Shown here piece after piece: positions 1-8,121 of a stretch of DNA of 45,176 nt. The notes beneath the pieces were generated by a model, which worked only from the letters and a program-made list of their open reading frames with translations, had not been told where the DNA came from and did no database searches. Positions within the stretch are counted from its first letter, which is position 1; each line of letters opens with the position of its first letter. A program made the position numbers and the translations under genes. The stretch covers positions 1 to 45,176 of the forward strand of contig JAHDYM010000015.1 of the NCBI GenBank assembly GCA_023383705.1, in the 5' to 3' direction. The stretch comes from Gammaproteobacteria bacterium (lineage in GTDB: Bacteria; Pseudomonadota; Gammaproteobacteria; Steroidobacterales; GCA-2729495).

Positions 1-52
1 CCTCCAGTAGCATCATTGCACCTAACTGGATGTCCGGAAAACTCTGGGAAAC

Positions 53-649
53 TCAGAGGGCGACATTGAGCAGGTCGGCTTCGTTGGCGTAGGTGATGGA
101 GGCTTGTTTTGGGGTCACTTCCGCCGGGATTAGATGGGTCTGGATAGCGTCGGTGTGGAGGCGATAGTTGATCTTGGCGAGGGTGCGGTTGAGGTTCCAG
201 GCCAGGGAGAGGCGGCGGTTTTCGTCTTCCTTGAGGCGCTGGAATTCCTTGATGAGGTAGACCTTGAACTCAGGACTGATCCACATCCCGAATTCGAAGG
301 CGATGTCGTGATGCGCGAAGGTGCCGCCATAACGTCCAGCCGTGGCCCGCAGGCCGATGGCATTGGTTTTTTCCACCCATTCCTTGACGCTGAGCTTGTA
401 GCTGTTCAGGCCGGCCTGACTTTTAATTACGGCGAATTCGCCGGAATTAAAACGGGGGTTGTGGACGTTCTCCCAGATGCCGAGGAATTCGACGGTGTTG
501 CGGTTTCGCAGCCAGTCAGAGATGAAGAAATCGCCGTCCTTGGCTTTGAGCATGTCAGTGAGAGAGATGTAATCCTGCCCCTCCCGCTGGACCACGGCGA
601 CTTCGGTGCCACGGACGTTGATCGTGGCGTCGGTGGACTTCTTCTTCAT
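53..649 (-). CDS. KilA-N domain protein of a type I R-M locus, probably C-terminally short
   Basis: This 198-residue protein has a KilA-N-type DNA-binding domain over about residues 25-140 (YISLTDMLKAK near residue 27, then GLNSYKLSVKEWVE and GTFAHHDIAFEFGMWISPEF). KilA-N proteins of this kind are often encoded inside type I restriction-modification operons; their exact role there is not settled. The start ATG overlaps the hsdM stop as ATGA, so translation is probably coupled. The protein stops right after ITYANEADLLNVAL. From memory, relatives carry roughly 60-80 more residues after this point, and no continuation is visible in any frame of the 52 bases to the left. I therefore suspect C-terminal truncation. 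The domain call is firm; the function within R-M is inferred from context. Confidence 0.8.
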   Translation of the reverse strand: MKKKSTDATINVRGTEVAVVQREGQDYISLTDMLKAKDGDFFISDWLRNRNTVEFLGIWENVHNPRFNSGEFAVIKSQAGLNSYKLSVKEWVEKTNAIGLRATAGRYGGTFAHHDIAFEFGMWISPEFKVYLIKEFQRLKEDENRRLSLAWNLNRTLAKINYRLHTDAIQTHLIPAEVTPKQASITYANEADLLNVAL

Positions 650-2241
650 GAATTGACCCCCAGTTGTTCGAGGATTTTCCGCAGAGCCGCGTCTGTTTCC
701 CTCGCCTCGACCTCAATGGCGTTCAGTTCCTCGACAATCTCCGCAATGGGCCGGTAGGTTTCAGCATCCGAGGTGTGGATGTAACGGCTGGGGGAGATGT
801 TGTAGTCGTTCTTCTTCAGCTCGGCGTGATCGACGATGCGGCTGAGTTTCTCCTCTTCCTTCCAGCCGATCAGGGTGTCGGCGATGCGCTGGATGCCGGC
901 TTCGGGGATGAAGTTCTTGGGGTCGCCCTTTTCGAAGACCTGGGATGCATTGACGAGCAAGACCTTGCCTTGGCGCTCCTTCGGCTTGGCCTTGTTCAGG
1001 AACAGCACGATGCCGGGGGCGGTGGTGTTGTAGAAGAGGTTTTCGGGCAGGTAGAGCACGCTCTCGATGAGGTCGTGGTCGACGAACCACTGGCGGACGG
1101 TCTTTTCCTTGTTGGTGCCGGCGTTGCCCGAGCCGCGGGAGACGGCGCCGGTGTCGAGCACGACGGCGGCGCGGCCTTTGTCATTCAGGCTGGCGTGCAT
1201 GTGCTGGACCCAGCCCCAGTCGGCGGAGGATTTGCCGGGAAAGCCGGCCCCGGCCGGGAAGCGGTCGAATTCGTCGTTGTCGTAGTCGGCTTCGGTGAAC
1301 CAATCCTGGTTCCACATGGGATTGGCGACGACGCGGTCGAAGCTGCGGAGTTTGCCCTGCTTGTTGCGGAATTTGGGGTTCTTGAAGGTGTCGCCGATCT
1401 CGATCTGGCCTTCCATGTCATGGATGATCATGTTCATGTTGGCCATGGCCCAGGTTTCGGCGATGTACTCCTGGCCGTAGAGCTTGAGCGGGGCGACGGT
1501 GCGCTTTTTGCCTTGGGCCGCCTGTTCCATCGCGATTTCGCACTTGATCAGCAGGCCGCCGGAGCCGCAAGTGGGGTCGTAGATTTCCATGCCGGGCTCG
1601 GGCTGGAGCACGCGGGACATGATGGTGCCGACCTCGGGCGGGGTGTAGAACTCGCCGGCGCTCTGGCCGCCACCCTCGGCGAACTTGCGGATCAGGTATT
1701 CGTAGCTCTTGCCGATGATGTCGGCCTCGACGTCGTCGAGTCCGAGGCGCTTGGTGCTGATGGCCTCGATGAGGTTGGAGAGGCGGTCGTCGTCGAGGTC
1801 GCGCTGGCCGTGAGTGGTGGCGTTGAAATCGACGCGGTCGATGATGCCCTGCAGGAGCGGGTTTTCCCGGGCGATGGCCCGCATGTGGGTGGTGACGCCC
1901 TCCCCGATCTTGTCGGCAAGCTTGCGGATGACAGACCAGACGGGCTGTTCGGGATCATCCGGCAGCAGCGGCAGGTAGAAGCGGACGAGCTTGTGGTCGG
2001 CTTTGGCGAGCTGGAAGGCCTTCTTGCGCGAGCCCACCTCGGCAGCGATGCGGTTTAGCTCATCGTCAAACACGTCGCAGAGTCGCTTGGTGAAGATCAG
2101 CGGGAGGATGTAGTCCTTGTACTTCGGCGCGTCCTTGGCCCCGCGAATGGAGCAGGCAGCGTCCCAGATCCAGGACTCCAGAGACTTTTCCTTGCCATGC
2201 GCTGCGGGGCTATTAGCTTTAGATTGCTTGTTTTTCGACAT
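646..2241 (-). CDS. hsdM: Type I restriction-modification methyltransferase subunit HsdM
   Basis: This 531-residue N6-adenine DNA methyltransferase subunit of a type I R-M system would work with HsdS (specificity) and HsdR (restriction), which must lie left of the window. An HsdM N-terminal helical domain (LESWIWDAACSIRG) precedes the catalytic domain. The SAM-binding motif I is DPTCGSGG near residue 222, and the catalytic motif IV is NPMW near residue 307, a variant of NPPF/Y. A longer frame reaches 2301, but I chose the ATG at 2241 (MSKNKQSK) because the protein then starts just before the conserved domain and the upstream extension is arginine-rich and unlike HsdM. The 3' end overlaps the KilA-N gene by ATGA. 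The product is clear; the exact start is less certain. Confidence 0.93.
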   Translation of the reverse strand: MSKNKQSKANSPAAHGKEKSLESWIWDAACSIRGAKDAPKYKDYILPLIFTKRLCDVFDDELNRIAAEVGSRKKAFQLAKADHKLVRFYLPLLPDDPEQPVWSVIRKLADKIGEGVTTHMRAIARENPLLQGIIDRVDFNATTHGQRDLDDDRLSNLIEAISTKRLGLDDVEADIIGKSYEYLIRKFAEGGGQSAGEFYTPPEVGTIMSRVLQPEPGMEIYDPTCGSGGLLIKCEIAMEQAAQGKKRTVAPLKLYGQEYIAETWAMANMNMIIHDMEGQIEIGDTFKNPKFRNKQGKLRSFDRVVANPMWNQDWFTEADYDNDEFDRFPAGAGFPGKSSADWGWVQHMHASLNDKGRAAVVLDTGAVSRGSGNAGTNKEKTVRQWFVDHDLIESVLYLPENLFYNTTAPGIVLFLNKAKPKERQGKVLLVNASQVFEKGDPKNFIPEAGIQRIADTLIGWKEEEKLSRIVDHAELKKNDYNISPSRYIHTSDAETYRPIAEIVEELNAIEVEARETDAALRKILEQLGVNS

Positions 2242-2278
2242 TTGACCGTTCCAGACCCGCCGCCAGAATACCTGCCGC

Positions 2279-2791
2279 TTAGCAGCTCTGCGAGACCACA
2301 CGCCAGGCCGCCAGCTTTTCGCCCGGCGTCATGCCGGCGTTGGCCGGACTGGTGGACGGCAGGGTGGCATGGCGCAAGCCGGCAAACCGGTCCTCGAGCG
2401 TCGGCAACACCAGGCGACGATAAAGCTCGGCCGCCGCCTTGCCATTGAAGAACACCGCGCTGATTTGTGGATGGCCAACAAAAAACCGCGTGAAATCATT
2501 GGGCCGCGCCGATGAGCGGCGGATGCTCGAATCAAGGCTGCCCGGACGCTGACAGGACTCCAGTACATCCCAGAGCGCCACGCGGTGGGCAATCAGGGCC
2601 GCCAGTCGCTGCGTGTAATGCGCGCTTCGGTCGATGCCATACAGCTGGCCGATAATCTGCCAGAACATGTTGCGCGGCTGCGCGTAATACTGGCCTGCAT
2701 TCAGCGAGGCCACGCCCGGCATCGAGCCGAGGATCAGCACACGGGCATCAGCGCGGGACACTGGCGCAAAACTGTGCAGGCGCATAACCAT
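2279..2791 (-). CDS. DNA-deoxyinosine glycosylase (uracil-DNA glycosylase superfamily)
   Basis: This 170-residue UDG-superfamily base-excision enzyme probably removes hypoxanthine, the product of adenine deamination. The signature loop LGSMPGVASLNAGQYYAQPR lies near residue 20, followed by NMFW; this QYYA-PRN-FW arrangement is typical of the hypoxanthine-DNA glycosylase family (UDG family 6). The C-terminal loop is LPSTSPANAG. The same frame stays open to 3190, but that extension lies opposite the OsmC gene, so I used the MVMRLHSF start; the second Met at 2785 is equally possible. It lies 37 bp upstream of hsdM on the same strand but is unlikely to be functionally tied to it. A mismatch uracil/thymine glycosylase is the alternative. 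Confidence 0.85.
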   Translation of the reverse strand: MVMRLHSFAPVSRADARVLILGSMPGVASLNAGQYYAQPRNMFWQIIGQLYGIDRSAHYTQRLAALIAHRVALWDVLESCQRPGSLDSSIRRSSARPNDFTRFFVGHPQISAVFFNGKAAAELYRRLVLPTLEDRFAGLRHATLPSTSPANAGMTPGEKLAAWRVVSQSC

Positions 2792-2869
2792 CTGCGCGCA
2801 ATTATGCGCTGGGCACTCCGCTTCTGTGGCATCTTGAACTCCCGGCACACAGCCTGAGCAGGAGGAACC

Positions 2870-3319
2870 ATGTCCGAGCACACCGCCCTGATTCGCTGGC
2901 AGAACAACAGCGCGACGATGGACTACGACAGCTACCCGCGCGACCACAGCTGGGAATTTCCCGGCGGCCCTGTGGTGAAAGGCTCCGCGGCCGAAGGCTA
3001 CGGCGGCGGCACCGGCTGCATCGATCCGGAAGAAGGCCTGATCGCCTCGCTGGCGGCCTGCCACATGCTGACCTTTCTCGCGATTGCAGCCAGAAAAAAA
3101 CTGGTCGTCGCGAGCTACACCGACCAGCCCGTCGGACATCTGGAAAAGAACGCCGAAGGGCGCATCGCCGTGACCCGCATCGAACTGCACCCGGTCGTGC
3201 AGTTTGCCGCCGGTACCGAAGTATCAGCAGAAGATCTGCGCCGGTTGCACGATTCTGCACACCGCAACTGTTTCATTGCCAGCTCGATCAGGGCCGAGGT
3301 AACCATCATTACCTCGTGA
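2870..3319 (+). CDS. OsmC family peroxide-reducing protein
   Basis: This 149-residue OsmC/Ohr-fold protein is expected to reduce organic or fatty-acid hydroperoxides in the cytoplasm using a pair of cysteines. Both are present: Cys64 in LAACHMLTF and Cys134 in HRNCFIASS, in the spacing normal for the family. The start is supported by a strong ribosome-binding site (AGGAGG) 6-7 bases before the ATG. It is divergent from the glycosylase gene and is followed by a cupin gene on the same strand after a hairpin. Whether it is closer to OsmC or to the YhfA-like subgroup cannot be decided by eye. Confidence 0.9.
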   Translation: MSEHTALIRWQNNSATMDYDSYPRDHSWEFPGGPVVKGSAAEGYGGGTGCIDPEEGLIASLAACHMLTFLAIAARKKLVVASYTDQPVGHLEKNAEGRIAVTRIELHPVVQFAAGTEVSAEDLRRLHDSAHRNCFIASSIRAEVTIITS

Positions 3320-3345
3320 CCCGGCCTGCTGCGAATGGCCAGTTG

Positions 3346-3370
3346 CCATGCACCCCCGGGCGGTGCATGG
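3346..3370 (+). terminator. Hairpin after the osmC-like gene
   Basis: A perfect 9-bp stem (3346-3354 with 3362-3370, arm CCATGCACC) closes a 7-base loop, 27 bp after the OsmC stop. No U-tract follows, so it may be an attenuator or weak terminator rather than a classical one. Confidence 0.35.
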
Positions 3371-3412
3371 TAGTCGTATGCGTTAAACAATGAATTTCGG
3401 GGAGTAGACAAG

Positions 3413-3748
3413 ATGGCATTGCATCACGCGAGTTCGGGAGAAATCGTTGACATCCGGCCGCTTGGCAAACATTTGCGGGACGCCATCGCCACCACGCTGA
3501 TAAAAACCGCCCACATGCAGGTATTTCGCTACATCCTGCTCAGGGATGCCGAGTTCTCCGAACACAAGGTGCATGGCGAAATCACCGTGCAATGCCTGGA
3601 AGGTACGGTTGAATTCAGCGCGGGCGCCGACAAACAGACGCTGCGCGCGGGCGAACTGGTCTACCTGAAGGGCGATGTCCCGCACGCTCTTCGCGGCATC
3701 GAGGACGCTTCGGTGCTGGTGACGATCGTGGCGAACCACCAGTCCTGA
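3413..3748 (+). CDS. Small cupin-domain protein
   Basis: This 111-residue single-domain cupin has typical beta-barrel motifs: HKVHGEITVQCLEGTVEF (cupin motif 1 region) and LRAGELVYLKGDVPHALRG (motif 2 with its conserved His). Such proteins bind a metal and are often of unknown substrate. A GGGGAG ribosome-binding site lies about 9 bases before the ATG. It sits between osmC and norB with separate hairpins on both sides, so it may be transcribed alone or with osmC. The fold is clear; the function is not assignable. Confidence 0.8.
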   Translation: MALHHASSGEIVDIRPLGKHLRDAIATTLIKTAHMQVFRYILLRDAEFSEHKVHGEITVQCLEGTVEFSAGADKQTLRAGELVYLKGDVPHALRGIEDASVLVTIVANHQS

Positions 3749-3765
3749 GACCGCAATAGCTACGT

Positions 3766-3806
3766 GCCCCGGGGGTCCACCGGGAAGTCCGGCGGAACCC
3801 CGGGGC
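3766..3806 (+). terminator. GC-rich hairpin between the cupin gene and norB
   Basis: The arms 3766-3778 and 3794-3806 pair at 12 of 13 positions (GCCCCGGGG core), 18 bp after the cupin stop. This is a strong stem and plausibly ends cupin transcription before the norB promoter, although no U-tract follows. Confidence 0.4.
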
Positions 3807-3809
3807 TAT

Positions 3810-3832
3810 AAGATCTATTCCGTATATTGCTT
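3810..3832 (+). promoter_or_regulatory. Candidate NsrR operator 1 upstream of norB
   Basis: This 23-bp imperfect palindrome has the 11-1-11 layout reported for gammaproteobacterial NsrR sites: left half AAGATCTATTC, centre 3821, right half GTATATTGCTT. The outer AAG/CTT and the inner TAT/ATA positions are symmetric. The right half overlaps a possible -35 box (TTGCTT, 3827-3832). The protein match is inferred from the downstream nsrR gene. Confidence 0.55.
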
Positions 3833-3848
3833 TTAAAAAGCTCTTCGG

Positions 3849-3854
3849 TACTAT
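3849..3854 (+). promoter_or_regulatory. Possible norB -10 box
   Basis: TACTAT lies 16 bases after TTGCTT (3827-3832), giving a weak sigma70-like pair between the two candidate NsrR operators. Binding of a repressor at either palindrome would block it. It is weak by sequence alone. Confidence 0.35.
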
Positions 3855-3877
3855 AAGAACTATCTTTAATCGTTCTT
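3855..3877 (+). promoter_or_regulatory. Candidate NsrR operator 2 upstream of norB
   Basis: This second 23-bp palindrome has the same 11-1-11 geometry, with centre 3866 and left half AAGAACTATCT. It shares the AAGAwCTAT pattern with operator 1, 45 bp upstream. It lies inside a perfect 9-bp inverted repeat, TATAAGAAC/GTTCTTATA (3852-3860 and 3872-3880), and ends 21 bp before the norB ATG, where it would cover the transcription start. Confidence 0.55.
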
Positions 3878-3898
3878 ATAAAACCGGAAGGCTGACCC

Positions 3899-6178
3899 AT
3901 GTTCTCTCCCCGTCTGATCTGGAAATCCCTCGCCGCGGTTTTCGTGCTGTCCTTTGCCGTACTCGGCTGGACTGGCCGGGAAATTTACCTCAAGGCACCG
4001 CCCATCCCCGCCGCGGTTACGGCCGAGGACGGCCGCGTGCTCTACACCGGCGCTGACATCCAGCGCGGCCAGCAGGTCTGGCTGGCCTCCGGTGGCCAGC
4101 AACTCGGCTCGGTATGGGGACATGGCGGCTACGTCGCACCCGACTGGTCCGCCGACTGGCTGCACCGGGAAGCGCTGGCCCTGCGCGAGGAACTGGCAAC
4201 ACGGGTCTTTGCCACACCATATGCCGAACTCACTTTCGAGCAACGCGCCGGCATCGACGCACGCGCAAAGGCCGAAATGCGCCGCAACAGCCACGATGCC
4301 GACAGCGACATCCTGCAAATCTCTGCGGCCAGGGCCGCAGCCATCAGCACGGTCGCCGCACACTATGACGAACTGTTCGGGGAGGAACCGGCACTCGACA
4401 CGCTGCGCGAGCAGTATGCAATGACCGGCAACACAGTACCGGCCGCAGCGGATCGTACCGCCCTCTCGGCGTTCTTCTTCTGGTCAGCATGGGCGGCGAC
4501 GACCGACCGGCCGGGCGAGACCGGGCTTTCCTATACCAGCAACTGGCCGCATGAGCCGCTGGTCGACAATCGCATGACGGCGGGCAGCGCCATCTGGTCG
4601 ATCGTCAGCATCGTGCTGCTGATCGCCGGCATTGCCGGCATGCTCTGGTATCACAGCGCGAATCACGAGCCAGAGCCGCCCGCAGTCCCGGCCCGGGATC
4701 CGCTGCTCGGTGCAAAGGCCACCGCCTCGATGCTCGCCACGCGCAAGTATTTTTTCGTGGTGGTCGGAATACTGCTGCTGCAGGTCGCGATGGGCGTGGT
4801 CACCGCACACTATGCGGTCGAGGGACAGACCTTCTTCTCGCTGCCACTGGCCGAGATCCTGCCCTACGTGGTGAGCCGCACCATTCACACCCAGACCGGC
4901 ATTTTCTGGATCGCCACGGCCTGGCTCGCCACGGGGCTGTACATCGCGCCACTGCTTGCCGGCAAGGAACCCGCCGGCCAGAAGCTCGGCGTCGACCTGC
5001 TGTTCTGGGCCCTGGTCGCGATCGTGGTCGGCTCTACCCTGACCGGCTGGCTCGGCACGCTGCAGGCACGCGGCACCGACTACGCCTTCTGGATCGGCAA
5101 CCAGGGCCTGGAGTTCACCAGCATGGGCCGCGTCTGGCAGATCCTGCTGTTTGTCGGCCTGATGTTCTGGCTGTTCCTGCTCGGCCGTGCGCTGTGGCCA
5201 GCGCTGCGCCAGCCCGGTGAGACGCGCGGCCTGATCGCCATGGTGTTCCTGTCGGCCACCTGCATCGGCGGTTTCTACGCCACCTCGCTGGTCTGGGGCC
5301 AGGAGACGCACTACTCGATGATCGAATACTGGCGCTGGTGGCTGGTACACCTGTGGGTGGAAGGCTTCTTCGAGGTGTTTGCCACCGCCGTGGTTGCGCT
5401 GATCTTCACCCGGCTCGGACTGATCCGGGCCAGTTCCGCCAACACGGCCATCCTCATGGAAACCACGGTTTTCCTGTTCGGTGGCATCCTCGGCACGCTG
5501 CACCACCTGTACTTCACCGGCACACCGACCTCGGTGATCGCACTCGGCGCGGTGTTCTCGGCGCTGGAAGTCGTGCCGCTGGCACTGGTCGGCATCGAAG
5601 GCTATCGCACCTATCTGCGCCGCAAGGCCGCACCCTGGGTCGCGACCTATCGCTGGCCGATCCTGTTCTTCGTCGCCGTCGGCTTCTGGAACACGGTCGG
5701 TGCCGGACTGCTCGGCTTCGCCATCAATCCGCCCGCATCGCTCTACTTCGTGCAGGGGCTCAACCTGACGGCCGCCCACGGTCACGCGGCACTGTTCGGC
5801 GTCTACGGCATGCTGGGCATCGGCCTGATGCTCTTCTGCCTGCGCGGCCTCTATACCCCGGGCCGGCACGCCGAAGCCCTGATCGGCAAGGCATTCTGGT
5901 GCCTCAACGGCGGGCTGGCGATGATGGTCTTCCTGTCCCTGCTGCCGGCCGGGATCTACCAGGCCGCAGCCAGCATCACCCGGGGCCTGTGGTATGCGCG
6001 TTCGCCGGAGATCATTCACTCGCCGGTGATGGAGTTCCTGGTCTGGATGCGGGTACCCGGCGATATCGTCTTTGCGCTCGGTGTCCTTGCGCTGGCCGCT
6101 TATGTCCTGCGACTCCCCGGGCGCGAGGCCCGGGGGGTACCGCAGCGGGAACTCCGGTCGACTGGTGAAACCGCATGA
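3899..6178 (+). CDS. norB: Quinol-dependent nitric oxide reductase, single-chain qNOR
   Basis: This 759-residue membrane enzyme reduces 2 NO to N2O with electrons from quinol. The length and N-terminal extension (one membrane anchor plus about 200 periplasmic residues) identify the one-subunit qNOR type rather than the cytochrome c-dependent NorBC. Haem and metal ligands are visible: His330 (RTIHTQTG), His484 (LVHLWVEGFFEVF), His535-His536 (LHHLYFTGTP), and His627/His629 (AAHGHAAL). GGAAGG precedes the ATG. The gene for its likely NO sensor follows after 24 bp. No denitrification partners are nearby, so detoxification rather than respiration is the simpler reading (inference). Confidence 0.95.
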   Translation: MFSPRLIWKSLAAVFVLSFAVLGWTGREIYLKAPPIPAAVTAEDGRVLYTGADIQRGQQVWLASGGQQLGSVWGHGGYVAPDWSADWLHREALALREELATRVFATPYAELTFEQRAGIDARAKAEMRRNSHDADSDILQISAARAAAISTVAAHYDELFGEEPALDTLREQYAMTGNTVPAAADRTALSAFFFWSAWAATTDRPGETGLSYTSNWPHEPLVDNRMTAGSAIWSIVSIVLLIAGIAGMLWYHSANHEPEPPAVPARDPLLGAKATASMLATRKYFFVVVGILLLQVAMGVVTAHYAVEGQTFFSLPLAEILPYVVSRTIHTQTGIFWIATAWLATGLYIAPLLAGKEPAGQKLGVDLLFWALVAIVVGSTLTGWLGTLQARGTDYAFWIGNQGLEFTSMGRVWQILLFVGLMFWLFLLGRALWPALRQPGETRGLIAMVFLSATCIGGFYATSLVWGQETHYSMIEYWRWWLVHLWVEGFFEVFATAVVALIFTRLGLIRASSANTAILMETTVFLFGGILGTLHHLYFTGTPTSVIALGAVFSALEVVPLALVGIEGYRTYLRRKAAPWVATYRWPILFFVAVGFWNTVGAGLLGFAINPPASLYFVQGLNLTAAHGHAALFGVYGMLGIGLMLFCLRGLYTPGRHAEALIGKAFWCLNGGLAMMVFLSLLPAGIYQAAASITRGLWYARSPEIIHSPVMEFLVWMRVPGDIVFALGVLALAAYVLRLPGREARGVPQRELRSTGETA

Positions 6179-6184
6179 GCCGGC

Positions 6185-7495
6185 TCAGGCATAATAGGCG
6201 GCATGCGCCTTACGACATTTACCGATTACAACCTGCGCGTGCTCATTTATCTGGCCATCCAGCCGGGCAAGCGCGCCACGATTGCCGAGATCGCCACCGC
6301 TTTCAGGATTTCCGAGAGTCACCTGATGAAGGTGGTGCACTTCCTCGGCAAGCAGGGATTCCTCGACAACGTGCGCGGCAAGGGTGGCGGCCTGATGCTT
6401 GCCAGGCCACCGGAAGAGATCAACGTCGGTGCCATCGTGCAACTCACCGAAGCTGATGCGCTCCTCGCCGAGTGCTTCGACGACGACCACAACGCCTGTG
6501 TCATCACCCGGGTCTGCCAGTTGCGGACCGTGCTTGGCGAGGCGGCGCAGGCATTCAATGCCGTACTCAGCCGGTACACGATCGCCGACCTGATCAGTAC
6601 ACGGCCGCAACTGGCACGCATCCTGTCGATACCGATCGAGGTCATCGGGCGGAAGTAACAGAAAAGGCCGCCGCTCAAGCCAGGACAGGTGACCGGTGAC
6701 GCCGGCGATCACCGCGAAACTGAAAACCAGCGCCAGGCCACCAGCCAGGCTGCCGTAGAAATATCCCTCCACCGCCAAGCAGCCGCCGACAAGCGCAATC
6801 CGCAGCCAGTCCCTGCCTGCATTCCACAGCTTGTAAAGCATCATGCCGGCGATGAAAAGATGGCCATACTGTGAAATCGAGAGGATCTGCACCCTCTCTG
6901 GCAGCTGGATTCCCGCCATGTGGATGACAGCGATATAGGCAAGCCATATGCCGCAGACGACATCGATGCGCCGCCCGCGCAGCAGGTCAGCCCGGTAGAG
7001 CAGCAACATGATGGCGTAGAAGCACAACTCGAGAGACAGCGTCCAGTAGACGCCATCGACGAAGGGAATGAAGAAGAACTGTTCAAGCATGCTGAGGTTG
7101 ATAAACGCGTCGCCAGCCGTGACGGTGCGGCCAGGCAGTCCGAATGACGCGACGACGGCAAAGGTGAGCAGGACCGCAGACCAGTAGGCGGGGAAGAGCC
7201 GCGAGAAGCGTGACACCACGAAATCCACCCAGCAACGCGTCTTGTCGAGGCTGAGGAAGATGACGAATCCGCTGATGATGAAAAAGAGGTCAACGCCGAG
7301 GGCTCCGGCCTCGAAACGGGGAATGTCGCCGGGAAGGCCAAACTGGCGACCGTACTCGGCCGTGTAGTGGAACAGCACGACACCCATGGCCGCCAGGCCA
7401 CGGAGTACGTCGAGCGTCACCATCCGGCCCCGGGGACCGGGAACCGGAGCAGGCAAAGCCGCCACATCCGTAGACCGGGTCCAGAGCCTGCTCAT
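6185..7495 (-). pseudogene. Acyltransferase 3 family protein, C-terminus lost at the nsrR boundary
   Basis: The first ~280 residues are a typical membrane acyltransferase (AT3/OafA type): LDVLRGLAAMGVVLFHYTAEYG near the start with the catalytic His, then GVDLFFIISGFVIF, RFSRLFPAYW and several membrane segments. Homology stops at LSWLERRPFL (about 6660). From there the open frame runs antisense through all of nsrR to a stop at 6185, giving about 150 residues of non-AT3 sequence. Family members normally have about 90-100 more residues with further membrane spans, so this copy is truncated and probably inactive. The ATG at 7495 is assumed; MVTLDVLRG at 7423 is an alternative. Confidence 0.7.
6203..6658 (+). 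CDS. nsrR: Rrf2 family nitric oxide sensor, NsrR
   Basis: This 151-residue Rrf2 regulator has an N-terminal winged helix (MRLTTFTDYNLRVLIYLA; recognition helix around SESHLMKVVHFLGKQGF) and the three cysteines expected for an Fe-S cluster at residues 91, 99 and 105. NsrR proteins use three such cysteines to hold an NO-sensitive cluster and repress NO-detoxification genes. It is 24 bp downstream of norB on the same strand and probably shares its transcript, giving autoregulation through the two palindromes before norB. The stop codon sits exactly where the neighbouring acyltransferase homology ends. The assignment to NsrR over IscR rests on the Cys spacing and the norB linkage. Confidence 0.9.
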   Translation: MRLTTFTDYNLRVLIYLAIQPGKRATIAEIATAFRISESHLMKVVHFLGKQGFLDNVRGKGGGLMLARPPEEINVGAIVQLTEADALLAECFDDDHNACVITRVCQLRTVLGEAAQAFNAVLSRYTIADLISTRPQLARILSIPIEVIGRK

Positions 7496-7580
7496 GCGGA
7501 AAACACTACGCCGCGGCGCAGATGCGCACAATGACAGGGCGCCCGAAAACGAAAAAAAGCGAAAAGGTGACAGACCCCCG

Positions 7581-8090
7581 CTATCGCAACCACTTCTGCT
7601 TGGCGCCGAAGCCCAGCTTCCACAACCAGGTTTCGGTGTAGAGGATCTTGTCGGGGATGACCTTGAGCACCTGGCGTTCGAAGGGTTTGCTGGTGTCCAT
7701 GGCGAGATCGGTCATCCATTCGTGCCAGCGGAAGATCCGCATGCCGCGATCCCAGCCCGGCGCATGCGGCTCGATGATCTCGGCGCGGCCGAAGATCTGC
7801 GCGCCACGCGCGCTGTGCCAGCCGTGGTAGGCGCCGTGCACGGCGACCGAGATGCGCGGATCGCGCTGCAGGGCCTTGAGCTTGGGCGTGCCCGGGTCGG
7901 GCAGCATGTAGAGGTCGAGGCCATCGGCGTAGTACTCGATGGGACTGGCGATCGGGCCGTTCCTGCCGGTGGTGGCCATCACGCACATGTTGGTCGACCC
8001 CAGCAACTGCTGGATGCGGTCTTCGAGCTGCTCGCGCGGCAGTTCGGTCATCGGCCAGGGCGCTTCAACCCAGCGATAGGCTGTACTCAT
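7581..8090 (-). CDS. Pyridoxamine 5'-phosphate oxidase-fold protein
   Basis: This 169-residue protein has the split-barrel flavin-binding fold of PPOx-like enzymes. Visible are the strand pair NMCVMATTGRNGPIASPIEY and the following LKALQRDPRISVAVHG, the usual FMN/F420-binding core. It is not a true PdxH; such proteins reduce or oxidise varied substrates with FMN or F420, or bind haem. GGAGGG precedes the ATG by 7 bases. It is 31 bp downstream of the Rieske gene on the same strand, so it probably belongs to the same operon. The substrate is unknown. Confidence 0.8.
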   Translation of the reverse strand: MSTAYRWVEAPWPMTELPREQLEDRIQQLLGSTNMCVMATTGRNGPIASPIEYYADGLDLYMLPDPGTPKLKALQRDPRISVAVHGAYHGWHSARGAQIFGRAEIIEPHAPGWDRGMRIFRWHEWMTDLAMDTSKPFERQVLKVIPDKILYTETWLWKLGFGAKQKWLR

Positions 8091-8121
8091 GGGACATCCC
8101 TCCGTTGATCAGACAATTCGT

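Noticed and set aside
664-2058. A 464-residue plus-strand open frame opposite hsdM
   Set aside because: It is Val/Gly/Asp-rich antisense; hsdM has clear catalytic motifs.
2792-3190. N-terminal extension of the DNA glycosylase frame
   Set aside because: It overlaps the OsmC gene antisense and does not resemble the family.
7560-7580. GGTGACAGACCCC near the end of the PPOx-fold gene as a repeat element
   Set aside because: It resembles the 30715 hairpin core but shows no inverted partner here, so it is not called a feature.
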